DNA from: Udeniomyces pyricola | Lineage: Eukaryota; Basidiomycota; Tremellomycetes; Cystofilobasidiales; Mrakiaceae | NCBI GenBank assembly: GCA_039545295.1 | Contig: BCIK01000001.1 | Span: 1,550,001-1,614,000 of the forward strand | Direction of reading: 5' to 3' | DNA length: 64,000 nucleotides | Shown here: one piece after another, positions 22,669 to 33,305 of the stretch | Position numbering within the stretch: the stretch's first letter is position 1 | Layout of the letters: the number at the start of each line of letters is the position of its first letter | Translations under genes and position numbers: made by a program | The notes under the pieces: generated by a model | Database searches by the model: none | What the model saw: the letters and a program-made list of their open reading frames with translations, nothing else | Told to the model about the DNA's origin: nothing

Positions 22669-23620
22669 TCATGGCTTCATCTTCTGGATCAACCCTGGGT
22701 TCCCAGCCGCATACGTCAAATGAAGATCCTGCACGCGCTTGGCCAATTCGGCATCGCCTCCTTCCAGTCGCGTCTTGACCAGCCAAGGGTCGATTCCATA
22801 TTCCTCCTCGAGCTGCCGAGCCAGTCGTCGCTCGCCAATCTTGTTCTTGCATGGGCCTGACATACGCTGGGCATTGAGGTACGTAAAGAGGACATAGACG
22901 CCTTCTGCTGCGCCCATGATACTGTCCATCTTGGCCTTCTCTGTAATGTCCAGAAAAGAAGATTCGTCATAGTCAGCTACCCTCGTATCATGTGCGTCAT
23001 AGATTGAGGGTCATTGATCACCTATTACACTTTTTTTTTTTTTTAATGAAAATGACGCACCTAGCATCTTGATGGACCCCTTATCCTCACCAACACCGAC
23101 CCATTCGACGTTCTCCAACTCGTACTCTGTCTCTCCATCCCGCAGAAGGGCATACCAACCCGCACCCCGCTGAACACCTTCGCTCATCGCCTCAAGGTGC
23201 ATACGGATTTGTTCGTGACACGCCGGTGGAACATGCTCCATTCGGTCCTCGAGGGCCTTCTTCCTCTCGCTAGGTTTCAACGGAGCAAGCTTGAGTGGGG
23301 GCAGAGCGGTGTGTGAGGAGGCTTGGGTAGGGTTAGTTGAGGCGGAGCTCGAGCTGCTGGCATTATGGTTGTTGCGGATCGTCTTGAGCCTCTGTCCAGA
23401 CAAAGCAAGAACGTGGAAAGCAAGGAGTGTCATGTTAGCGACAGTTGACGATAGTGACAAGCCATGTGGAAAACGGATGTACATTCTCGGACAAGACCCA
23501 AGGGTGGTTGGCGAGGATGGCGTCACGAAGCTTGGAGAGTCCAAGGCCTGGCTGAGAGGCGAGGACCTCGTCGATGGCGGCGGTGACCTCTTCTTGGCTG
23601 GGAGAAACGGTGCGAGACAT
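22669..23620 (-). CDS. Conserved-looking hypothetical protein
   Basis: Three or four exons. The first, from 23620, encodes MSRTVSPSQEEVTAAIDEVL and continues GLGLSKLRDAILANHPWVLSE, then joins RLKTIRNNHN. This resembles a small helical, helix-turn-helix-like module. A Ser/Thr-rich linker follows, then KLAPLKPSERKKALEDRMEHV, CHEQIRMHLEAMSEGV, WYALLRDGETEYELENVEWV and DKGSIKMLG. The last exon gives MDSIMGAAEGVYVLFTYLN, NKIGERRLARQLEEEYGIDP and a basic tail ending at 22669. I do not recognise a named family. The composition and in-phase joins make it a real gene. A nucleic-acid-binding or adaptor role would be speculation. Confidence 0.7.
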
Positions 23621-23938
23621 GGGAAGAGAGGCTGTAGTAACAGTTTAGGATGTGATGTTGATGACTGGCGAAGGTGTACAGGAAGAAGCTTCCAGCGTCA
23701 TCCGGCATCCCACATTCGCCAAGACACAGCCATTGCCGGAACGCACACAGCCCGGCGGTCATGGAAATGTCAAACAGCTATATATGTAACATATGATTAT
23801 TCAATTATATATACGCAGAAACACACACTTGTACTTTCTCTTTTCTCCCAGCCGCCAGCCATTCTTTGCTTTGGGATGCCTTTTATCGGTCAAGGCTCAT
23901 TGTCATTGACCAACACGGGCTTTGTTTGCTTCTTTGTT
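23621..23938. other. Intergenic region
   Basis: Short spacer between the start of the hypothetical gene and the stop of DSD1 on the same strand. Nothing recognisable in it. Confidence 0.5.
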
Positions 23939-26404
23939 CTACCATCCTTTCCAAGGCACCCAAACATCCACCACCTCGTTTCCGCCCTCCTCCACAATGT
24001 AATAGAACGGGTACGCCGCAAGCGTCATGCACTGGAACGGACAACGTACCCAAACAGAACGTCAGCACCAAGATACAAAATCAATAGCCCTCAAGCCGAA
24101 GGGAGAGGGGCAGAAGCGTCGGTGAGAAGATGCTTACTGCATGCTGAGGGGTAATGTGGAGCTTTTGCCCGAATGTCAACGCCGTCGGCTTCGTCGAGTC
24201 GGTCGTAAGCAGACCATGCTCTTGCGAAACCCTACACGTGCACAAAGCACACATAATAGTACAAGTCGATCAGTCTGCGTACATGTACACACCACACTGT
24301 ATTTGTGCGCGTTTGATCGAGATCTGACAGAGCGCAAAAGGAGATATGATGAACAGAGCTTACCTGCCGAGTCTCCACCCTTCTCCCTCTTCTCCACGGA
24401 CGGATCCATAGCCAGTCTCATTCAGACCCCCTGTAGCCACGTCCTTGGACATAGCGATCCCACCTGCGTCACACATGTATTCGTCCGTGCCGTTCTGGCC
24501 TCGACCAGGGTACGCCGAAATGACCGTCGACAGGACCGAGACCGAGACTGAACCAAGGGTGCAGAGAGACGTTTGGATTTGCTGAAGGTCAAGAAGAGGA
24601 TAGTCTGAGCAAGAGCCAAAGAGAAGTAAGTTCAAATTGGAAATCTACCACGTTGGAACGTTCCCAAGATACACGGCTACTGGTGACCCATTCGTGCATA
24701 TTTCACTCACTACCCGCATGCAACTCAAGCTTTCCGTCAAGGTCCTTCAAAGCATCATCCCACTGACTACTCCACGCCGTAGGAGTGCTTCCGACACTCA
24801 AAACGAATCGCTCTCTCCGCGGTTTGAGGCCGTAGTGTTGGGCGGCGTGAGAAGTCGCAGGAGAAGCCTCGATGATGGAGTGCGCGAGAGTGGCAGCGGC
24901 GTTGGAGCAGCGAACCTGAGAATCCCCCGAACAAAAAATTCCGACCAAAGTAAGTGAATAAATAAGTAAAAATGAGTTTACAAGCCATCATTGAGCTTGG
25001 AACCAGGAGAACCTCGGTGGACTGTACAAACCTCTTCGGTGAGATGGGCGTGGACGTCTGTGTGTGTAGACTGCGAGACAGACGAGTGAAACCAGCTTGA
25101 GACCCTACTCTGACATGTCCCAAAACCGGATGCCTTCTGCTGAAAATTCAAGACATACGCCTCGACGCGTTACATACCGAAGCGTAGGATTGGCCGGCGT
25201 GACAGTAGAATCCGAAGCTAAAGTCAAGCAATCCAACCATAACCAGCGTCAATTAAAAGCCTGATCTGTGAATTTTTGCGACGTAACCAGGCATCAAAGA
25301 CACGTTCTCACCAATCCATCGATTCAGACTCCAGAATCCTACGAACGAGTTGCTCGAGTGCTGGATCCTCGAGGAGCAAGCCTGCTCGGTTACCGCCCGA
25401 GTTGACCTTCACAAAGCAGCTCCATTTCCTCACGGTCGTACTCGAGTCGCGAACTTGCTCAAAGGCTTCGATCGCGTCGATTTGGGAAGGATGGTCGATC
25501 ATGACTCGAATAGTACTGCCTCGAGCGGTAGGCGAAGCGTCGAGAAGGTCTTGAAGGGCTGAGATGTCGGAGAGGACAGGGCGGGGCAGGGGGAGGGCAT
25601 ACAGAAGCTGTGAAATAATCAAAGGTGGGGTACATCGGTCAGTTTCAGCTCGTCCATTCGAATGAAGACATTCAATGTTGTTGAGAGACTTGGGTTTACG
25701 TCGTTTACGCTTCCATCTTCAAACAAGCCTGCCTCCCAGATCTTCCACGTCTCCATCATCGTCGAAGTGATGACAGCCTTGCACTTGTCCCCCTGCAATT
25801 GCATGCGTGTTCCCTCTGCAGTCTTGTCTGTTGAGGTTTCCCCGGACATAGGGAAGCGAAAATAGACGATCAAGACCTTAGATCAGACATTGAACTCATT
25901 TCATTGGACAAGAGCGATACATGGAGCGAATGGTGGCAAGGACGTCAGCGAAGCGAAGTATGTTAGGGCAAGTACGTACGGGACTTGACGTGGGCTCTGC
26001 ATACGATGCAACAGTCGTGTACACAAAACAATCAGTGCTCTGATATCTTGACGAACCAGACTGAAGATCAGAAGACGGTGTAGACCACCCGAAGCAGCCG
26101 CTCGTTCATTCAACATGAGTTCGTACCTGAAACTCGACCCAAACGTCTTTGCCTTTTCGAACATGTCATCGATGTTCTGTGTAAGATGGAAGCATAATTT
26201 AATGACGAGTCAATCCAGAGAAAATGTTGAGCATGAGGAGGATTCGGGCAATTGACTGACCTTTTGGAAGAGTGTGCGATCGATGATTAACGCAGGAGTC
26301 CTAAGCTCTTCTAGCTTGGTTCCAACAAAGGCCTGAACGAGAGCTTCCTTGTCTGGAAGAGTTGTGAGGCTGTAAGGCGTGCGTGTCTGAGAGGGAAGGG
26401 GCAT
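23939..26404 (-). CDS. DSD1: D-serine dehydratase (fold type III PLP, zinc enzyme)
   Basis: This enzyme converts D-serine to pyruvate and ammonia. Exon 1 starts MPLPSQTRTPYSLTT and leads to ELRTPALIIDRTLFQK. The next exons give FEKAKTFGSSFR and RAHVKSHKTAEGTR, where the Lys after AHV is the expected Schiff-base lysine. Then come KAVITSTMMETWKIWEAGLFEDG, the exon with FVKVNSGGNRAGLL, and FVLSVGSTPTAWS. CDAGGIAMSKD follows, then EHGLLTTDSTKP and QHACMTLAAYPFYYIV. The HAC pair matches the zinc-binding His and Cys of yeast Dsd1. The stop is at 23939-23941. I chose the ATG at 26404 because it starts just before the conserved N-terminus; an in-frame ATG at 26524 would add 40 residues. Confidence 0.92.
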
Positions 26405-26942
26405 GGTTGGCAAAGAGAGGTATACAGATGTGGGTGATTGATGATGGTAGTTGTGAGATACGATGCTCGACGCTCGGCAACTGGAGGATGGAGATTGCTT
26501 GTAGGCGAGTTTCGCCGCGGCCAACGGCTTGACCCGAGAAAGATGACAATCCGGTCATGGTCGATATCCCTGTATCGTTTATATCGTTATTAAGGTCATT
26601 AATCCAGAACAACCCGGTCAGTCAACACCAATTAGTCCAGATTGTTTCGACCTGTTCGGACGGTTGTTCGATATTCTGCAAAACTCGACGTTATTCTTCA
26701 CGTGCCTCTTGGATCACCTCGGCTTCCTCGTTTGACCTCGTCTCCAAATCTCCAAGCACTGTAAGAGACAATTGTGTAATAACAATAATAAACTGGACAG
26801 TCCAGGATGACGCACATCCAACACAAGAAGAAAAACTACTATACTGATGAGACTACGTAGACTAGATATACTCGCCGTCCTCGGTGACTGTAGACCACCA
26901 TCACGATCACCGTCAACCCGTCACGGTCGCCGTAATCGGACA
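26405..26942. other. Intergenic region DSD1-PRI2
   Basis: This is upstream of DSD1 and downstream of PRI2. AT-rich stretches and short ATC/GAT repeats occur. I see no gene or tRNA. Confidence 0.5.
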
Positions 26943-29377
26943 TCATGACTGGTCCATCTCTTGCCCTGTTGGCCCTGCGTTACTCCCTCTATCGCCGCCG
27001 CTCAGCTCTCCTCTAGCGAGCTTCTCAAGCTCCCATGATCGATCAAAGTACCGGTTGGGATGATCGACACTCTCTCCTCCTCCAACTCCTTCACCCTTCT
27101 TGACACCAACGACCACTCCATTTCCTCCGGCCGACTCGCCCTTGCTTCCCTTGACCATAGCCGCCATGCGCTCTTCGCTGTGGGTGATCTCAAAGACGCG
27201 GGTGCATGCAACATGATAGTGCTGGGACTTGACTTGGGTTTGAATCTCTTGCAGATCCGGGCCTGAGAGACCGTAGGAGGTTTGAAGGAACGTTGTTAGT
27301 CGGTCCGGGCCAAAGTGACGGAAAGGACAGCCGTGCGAGTCTTGGGGTCCTGGTTGGTCCTGAATAAGAATGCGTTGACAGCTTGGGAGAGAAAGAAAAA
27401 GAGGAGAGGAGAGAGAGAAGCATGTAACCAAGAGGATGTATGAGTTGATGGTGGATTTATCATAGTTTTCCAATCGAAACCAATCGGCAATGATGATGGT
27501 TTCCGATACTGAATGCCTTACTTTTTGGGCGGGTAGTTCTTTTTGGCTCCCTCAAGTCCAAACGAGTGTCGAATGTTGTACTGGTACTCCTTCTTGAAAT
27601 GGTCCTCGGTCATCTTGCCTGTGCCCACGCCAAAGAGCCTTCTCCACCAAAGCAGTGCATCTTCGATAGACAGGCCGACGCCCTGATACAAATCAAGAGT
27701 CGAAAGCATCGAGATACACAGTCAAAATCAAGGTCAGCGTAAATTACTGCGGAGAAAAGTCAAAGATCGAAGACAGGAGAAGCCTCATCGTGCGGCATGC
27801 TCTCATGGGCTATGGCCGTAACATGTACCTTGAGGAACAACCCCAGCTGAAGCCTCGCGTAGTGCTTGAGATGTTTGTTGGCCTTGCCCGTTTCCCAAAG
27901 TGCCCGCATACAAGGTGGGAAATGTCTGGGAGCCAGGTGATCGACCATCTCAGCTGTGACGCGCTCGCTACCGTCGCTGTTGGCGTTGGGGTCGTACTCG
28001 GTCGAAGTTGAGCCGTTGAGATATGAGAGCGAGAGATGAGAGAGAATCGGTAACAGCCGCGAGTCCTCGTCCAGACGCGGGAGGTATTTTGCGGTCAACT
28101 ATTCGAGCAGGCAACAAGTTCATCGAAAAAGGGATACGTGTCAGTCCGTCTTGCTATCTCAAGCAGATCAGAGGAAAAGGGCAAGTACGCTGATAGAGTC
28201 CTCACCTCGAGCCCTCTCTCCAGCCTCTCCGCGAACGCCTGCATGACCAAACTGAGTTGATTTTCCCTCGGAACATAGGCCATTCCTTTGCTCACGACGA
28301 CGCGTCGTTTCTCCACGAGATCCGGGACGAGCGTCCAGGGCACCTTGTAGAACGTCTCGGCGTCAAACGTCTTGGGATCCATCATCTTGGTATGAACCGC
28401 CATCAACTGGGAGCTCATCTCTGCCTTTTCCTCAGAGGAAACCTGGTAAGAGTCACGTGTACAAACGGTGTCCGTGCAGGAGATCAGCGGTCTCATTCTT
28501 GGCGATGCGCAACAGGCGAAGAAAGCATCGGTAGGCGTACGATAGTCCAATCCAGCTCGAGTGACCTAAGGAACGCTTGACGGTCTTCGGAGTCCTCCGA
28601 TTCATACCGAAGTCGGAAAAGTTGGGTTTCTGCTCTCGCGAATCGTTTCCTCAGTTCCTCGCTGATGAAGGGAACAATTGGGCCGATAGGATCAGACCTT
28701 TGGAACATGAACGAACGAGCTGATCCACCCTTATATTGTCTTCCTTCTACCGTTCTCAGCCCTGACCAAGTCCCATTGAAGATACCCAAGATAGAACAAG
28801 CCTCGGCAAAACTCACCTTCCACAGAAGGCAAGCCTCAGGACAAAGTGACTCCCGATATCGCGCTTCCTCTCGCTGTCGAGGTCAACGCCCTTGGCCGAG
28901 TTAGCGCCGAGTGGAAGATACTTTTTGCTTGCTGTGTCGTAGAGCGTCTTGAATTGGACCGGTGTGAGGTTGCGAATACGAGCAGACTCGATAAGAGCAA
29001 TGACTGAGATTGGGGCCAACAAGAGAGGTCAGGAGATTGACCGTGTGAGCTGCGTGGGGGGGGGGTTTTGAAGAAAGCAAGGAAAGGTGGGTTCATCCTC
29101 ACTTCGCAGTCGAGCAATCGCAAAGTCTTCAAACTCCTCGAGCGTGAGATCTTCCGAGGGCCGTTGGTTGTAGCTTTGGACAAAATGAAGCGTCATCAGA
29201 ACGAAGCAGACATAGAGCTGAGCATGATGGTTAGAGGGGTGAGCGAACGAACAAGCTCAGTCGGTAGGGATAACGCGTCGATTTGCCGTAGCGCTTGACC
29301 TCTGGTGCAAATCCGCTAGGCCCGTCGTGTGCACTCGAGGTTGATGGGTGAGCGACACGGCCGGGTTTGAAAGACAT
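26943..29377 (-). CDS. PRI2: DNA primase large subunit
   Basis: Pri2 is the iron-sulfur subunit of the DNA polymerase alpha-primase complex that makes RNA primers. The start at 29377 gives MSFKPGRVAHPS, then RYPYRLSFYNQRPSEDLTLE across the first intron (phase 2) and FEDFAIARLR. Middle exons give RDIGSHFVLRLAFC, RWFLRLETQLFRLRYE-like sequence and VPWTLVPDLVEKRRVVV. All four cluster cysteines are present: FPPCMRALWE, then NCQRILIQDQPG, HGCPFRHFG and HVACTRVFEITH. Between the first and second lies GVGLSIEDALLWWRRLFG with YQYNIRHSFGLEGAKKNYP. The tail is charged and ends at 26943. The fragment I give as RWF-like at the exon join near 28660 is approximate; the other motifs are read directly. It is divergent from ATG101. 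Confidence 0.92.
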
Positions 29378-29762
29378 GGAGGGAACTAGAGAAGGGTGAA
29401 GAAGAAGAAAGGGTGGAGCGGGTAAGGTGAGTTATGAGTCGGGCGTGTGGGCAAGTGAGTTGATTGTTGAGTGATGATGAAGGGGGAAACGCGACTTGAA
29501 AGATCGGCTTGACGCGACGCGTCCAAGGAGAAGCTCAGATCAGAGAAGGCGCGGCGAGCCGATTGGGGGCGATCCATGACATGCATGACATGACCAAAAG
29601 GCGAGCTGGGGCTAGCTGGGGCGAGCGCGAGCGATTTAACCATCAACACAGCTATCGGTCTATTAGAACAACCTACCCACCCACCCACCCACCCGCGTCT
29701 ACTCCAGCTGCATACATCCTGCTAGCTTCATCACCTCATCCAACATCATCCGTCCAACCGCC
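29378..29762. promoter_or_regulatory. Divergent promoter of PRI2 and ATG101
   Basis: This region of 385 bp holds overlapping ACGCGA-ACGCGT (29512-29522), a further ACGCGA (29489-29494) and a CCCA repeat near 29670-29695. It is the only upstream space for both genes. Confidence 0.55.
29517..29522. promoter_or_regulatory. ACGCGT hexamer (MCB-type), PRI2/ATG101 promoter
   Basis: An exact ACGCGT overlapping ACGCGA on its left, about 140 bp before the PRI2 ATG. Function is inferred. Confidence 0.4.
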
Positions 29763-31019
29763 ATGGAGCAAGACTGTGAAACGTTCGAATCTACTCTGGT
29801 CGGTAGGTAATCCCTTGGACATGTCCCATCCGCCCCTGCCTTTCTGTCGCGGCCGCTCACCTGTCTGCTCGACACGCTCCCAACCGCACCCCCCCTTACC
29901 GACCGACATGTCTTTCCCACTCAGGTACTGCAACGCCATGAGATCAAAGAGGTCCTTCGTGGTTCGTCTCCTCATCCAACTTGCCTCGGATCACCCTATT
30001 CTCTCTCCTCTTTCCTGTACTCATCACATCTGTTCGTCCATCAGCCATCCTCCTCTCAATCCTCTTCCAGCGGTTCTACGCCAACACCGTCCCGACAACG
30101 ATGGATGTTCTCGATGTGACCTTTGTCCGTTTCCCTCACATTCTCTCCTTGCTTCCCTCATGTCCTTCTTCCATGGCCCCCGGACTTAAACGTCCTCTCC
30201 TCTCTGGCATACGTTTGACTCTCAGAGCATTCCCAGCAACCATCCCGAGATGATCTCGACAATCAACAGCCGAGTCGAGGCGTTCGTCAAGACCATCGGC
30301 CCGGATCGTGGTTGGCGAGGCAAGGTAAGACATAGCCGAGTCCATTGTCCGCCCGTCGTCCATCATTCCCCAACATCAGTCCTGGATTTCCTTCCATCAT
30401 CCGTGTGATCACTACAGTTGCTAACAAGGCAATGCTTCGATCAGTGCTCCATGGTCTTTACTGAGAGAAAGGCACGAAAGGGCTGGTGGTCCAAAGTTGA
30501 AGTACGCCCGAGAGATCTTGTGCTCCTTTCTTTTCTTTGTAGACTATATGCAGGAATCATGAGAGAGCTTTTCCCTCCCTTTCTAACTTGTCTCGAACGT
30601 TGGTTTCTTCGCTCACTTCTCAGGGCGACCATCCGTGGGAGAAATGGAATTTGACTGTGATCTTGGCAACCGGCCAAACCGAACGAGGTCATTTTATTCT
30701 GCTCATAACCTTTTCCCCCTTCTGCCTCTGATCCCATCCTGGCTTATCTATTCCTCTTGGCTTGTTTCGTCAGACTAATGTCGTCGCCCCATTCCGTATA
30801 TCACATCCCACTTCCCGCTCGATTTCGCTCTACACAGAACGTCAGCACATCCATCAGACCCAAACGCTACCTTCGATTCAATCGACACTCTTCTCGATGC
30901 TTCGCATGGTGAACGCCAAGAAGGACCATGTTCCGCTCATCACAGAGGCAGCCGCCGGAGGTGGTGGGCCAGGCGATGGAAGCACGACGGGGAAATGGGA
31001 TTGGAAGGTTGAGTGGTGA
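29763..31019 (+). CDS. ATG101: Autophagy protein Atg101
   Basis: Atg101 is a HORMA-fold partner that stabilises Atg13 in the Atg1/ULK complex. It is found in fission yeast, basidiomycetes and animals, while budding yeast uses Atg29/Atg31 instead. Exons read MEQDCETFESTL, VLQRHEIKEVLR, AILLSILFQRFYANTVPTT with DVLDVTF, NHPEMISTINSRVEAFVKTI with GWRGK, CSMVFTERKARKGWWSKVE and GDHPWEKWNLTVILATGQTE. The last exon (from 30838) gives RQHIHQTQTLPSIQSTLFS, MLRMVNAKKDHVPLI and a Gly-rich tail. The pattern matches human ATG101 along its length, including the PWE-W-V strand and the final helix. The acceptor at 30837 is chosen because the alternative at 30776 puts a stop in frame. The Trp-Pro-Phe finger position of human ATG101 is occupied here by GWWS. 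Confidence 0.88.
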
Positions 31020-31376
31020 GACTGTTTTGATCGACATCCATGGCCGCGGTAGCTAAGAGCGTGAACGGGTTCGATGTCAGTCGTCTGCAGCCCAAGAGGA
31101 GTCGTATTACATCATATCGTTTTTCTTCTTGCGGTCGCTCTTCACCACAAGAGCTATTCACACAGACCATTGCTCATCGATAAGCATCAGAACATACATC
31201 AAAAGTCAGCATTAAATAGAAACAAAAACATAAAGATCTACAAACTACAAAAGAACAGATTGTACTGCCGAGATACAGAAAAAAAAAAAACCCGGCTTAA
31301 ACATGCACGGCTAGTACTAGTACGCTATTAAGCGAAAATAGCGAATACTAAAGTGGAACGTTCATCGAATGTCTTT
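31020..31376. other. Convergent intergenic region
   Basis: A-rich 3' flanks of ATG101 and the following reverse-strand gene, with an A-run near 31280. I see no gene. Confidence 0.5.
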
Positions 31377-32073
31377 TTACTCGAGGTCAGCGACTTGCTC
31401 GTCGATCTTGTCGTCGGCCGCCATGGGATGCGAGTCGACGCCTCGGGTTTGAACACCGGCTCCCGACGAGGTGTCGTCGAGAATAGCGTTTTGGTCAAGG
31501 CTGTTGAGCTCGCCTACATAGGGTTCGTCAAAGGGAGAGAGGGGAGGGATGAAAAGCAAAAGTTTGAAAAGATCAAGAAAAGGGGTAAGCAGATGAGGAT
31601 GCGGATGACATGGGAGGTTTCGGTTAAATCATCAGTCAAGATGAGCTTGGATGACAGTCGACAGGTTCAAGGTCAATCTTGATAACCATGACCAGCAGGT
31701 ATGATGTATCAACAGTGAGGGCCAAAAGAAAAGAAAAAGAAAAAAAGAAGAAGAAGAAGGAAAAACACTCACGCTCTCCGATCTTGGAACCCTCTCCCGG
31801 GGCTGAAGCCGAGTCATCCTCGACGACGCTGGCGCCGGCATCGGTGGAAGGCTTGTAGTCGGCTCCTCCCTCCTCGACGGCGGGCTCGGAAGCAGGGGCG
31901 GGCTGGTTGGACTCTCGGTTAGAGGCACTGAGGGAGGGTAGTGATATAATATGCGAGTGGTTCGAGGTCAGGATAGATGATGCGAATCAATCGATCGGAT
32001 AGATCGAGCGTGATCATAGATCCGAAGTATAAAAATCATGAGAGACGTACGACTCGGACTTGTTGGCAGACAT
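31377..32073 (-). CDS. Small acidic, probably disordered protein
   Basis: Three exons. The first (32073 leftward) encodes MSANKSES. The second encodes ASNRESNQPAPASEPAVEEG, then DYKPSTDAGASVVEDDSASA, ending KIGE. The third gives LNSLDQNAILDDTSSGAG and HPMAADDKIDEQVADLE with the stop at 31377-31379. The joins are in phase with good GTGAGT/GTACGT donors. The protein, about 115 residues, is rich in Ala, Ser, Glu, Asp and lacks hydrophobic clusters, so it is probably intrinsically disordered. I know no family for it. The conserved-looking C-terminus (PMAADDKIDEQVADLE) suggests a short interaction motif. Confidence 0.6.
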
Positions 32074-33305
32074 GATGATAGAAGTGGGCTTAGGGTGGGT
32101 AAAGGTGATTTGGTGAGAGGCTAAAGTTGATGACGGGTTAAGATGATGATGATGATGGTGGTGAGAAAGGGAAAGTGTGATGTAGACCGTACCTGAACCT
32201 TTTCTACCCTTTTTCCGAGCCAGCTCGCCGATCGTCGATCGGGGCTAAGAATGACACCCAAAGACGACAACACAAGCGGTCATAGTAATAGACCGATCGA
32301 GGGCGGGACAGCTTGATAATTCGATGACGTCGAGTCGACAGGGCGATCATGAGGTAAATAGCTGTACTACGTAAAGCGCTGCCTTACTGCCGTGCCGTCA
32401 TGCCATCAGCGCGCGGCCCGACAGCTGCAGGTGGAGCCAATGCATGAATCGATCCAAACATCGACGCGACTTAACATCGTCGCGCTTACACGCGACCACA
32501 CGCCGCGTCAGTGGATCAGATGTTACATGATATATTTGCTTGACATCCTAAGCACGTAACGTTTTCATGCACGGGCTAGCCGATTCCGCTGGACGTCACC
32601 ATACGCCATGGACGGCGCGCTGTCTTTTGTCCTGCAAGCTTGCAAGCTGCGCGCTCTTTGTATTGTAGTCGTCGATGCAGATGGCGCGGAAGAGATCGAG
32701 GGACACCGCGTCCTTTTTCTGTCAGTCGATCTTTCTCTTGATCCGGATTTCGATCCCGAAGGAGGCAAGGCAAAGTTTTGCGTCTTGTACCTCGTGATCG
32801 TTGATTGTTATCGATCATGTTGCGTTATCGTGCCCACTTGTGCACCTGAACTGTGCACAGTGACCGGTAGGTATCCTTGGACCATGCACGAATATGGTTG
32901 ATGATGACGTTGCCACGACATCCGCTCGTGCGGTACGTGAGATGCGCTCATGTCACGAGATCGGTCGATTGCGATGCTCATCTGATGTCAATGATCTGGG
33001 ACGGACATGACTAGCTTGATTGCTCACTCGACAACCACATGTATCACTCGCCAGCCCAGACTGCAATCAAAAATCACACGCGTCATACATCAAACCGGTA
33101 CCATCGACATAAATGGCATGAATGCATGACCGTCTGCACGGTCGACAACGTCCGCCGGATCTACAAGCTGCAGATCATATATATATATATATACTGCATG
33201 TGATGATCAATATATATAGTCAACCGTCGGCGTCGACATCAGATAGACTACGGCTTATAATAACGGCATGGCAAGATAGCCCGGCGGGATACGTATAAAT
33301 TCAGT
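32074..33305. other. 1.2 kb intergenic region rich in short palindromes
   Basis: No gene is apparent. Self-complementary 4-6 mers (CATG, GATC, TGCA, ATCGAT) are frequent. There is an AT dinucleotide run at about 33176-33194 and an ACGCGT at about 33078. It lies between the start of the acidic-protein gene and the stop of the DUF726 gene, so part is the promoter of the former. Confidence 0.5.

Noticed and set aside
30777..30837. ATG101 acceptor at 30776
   Set aside because: Joining there places a TAA in frame. The acceptor at 30837 gives a continuous frame that matches the family.
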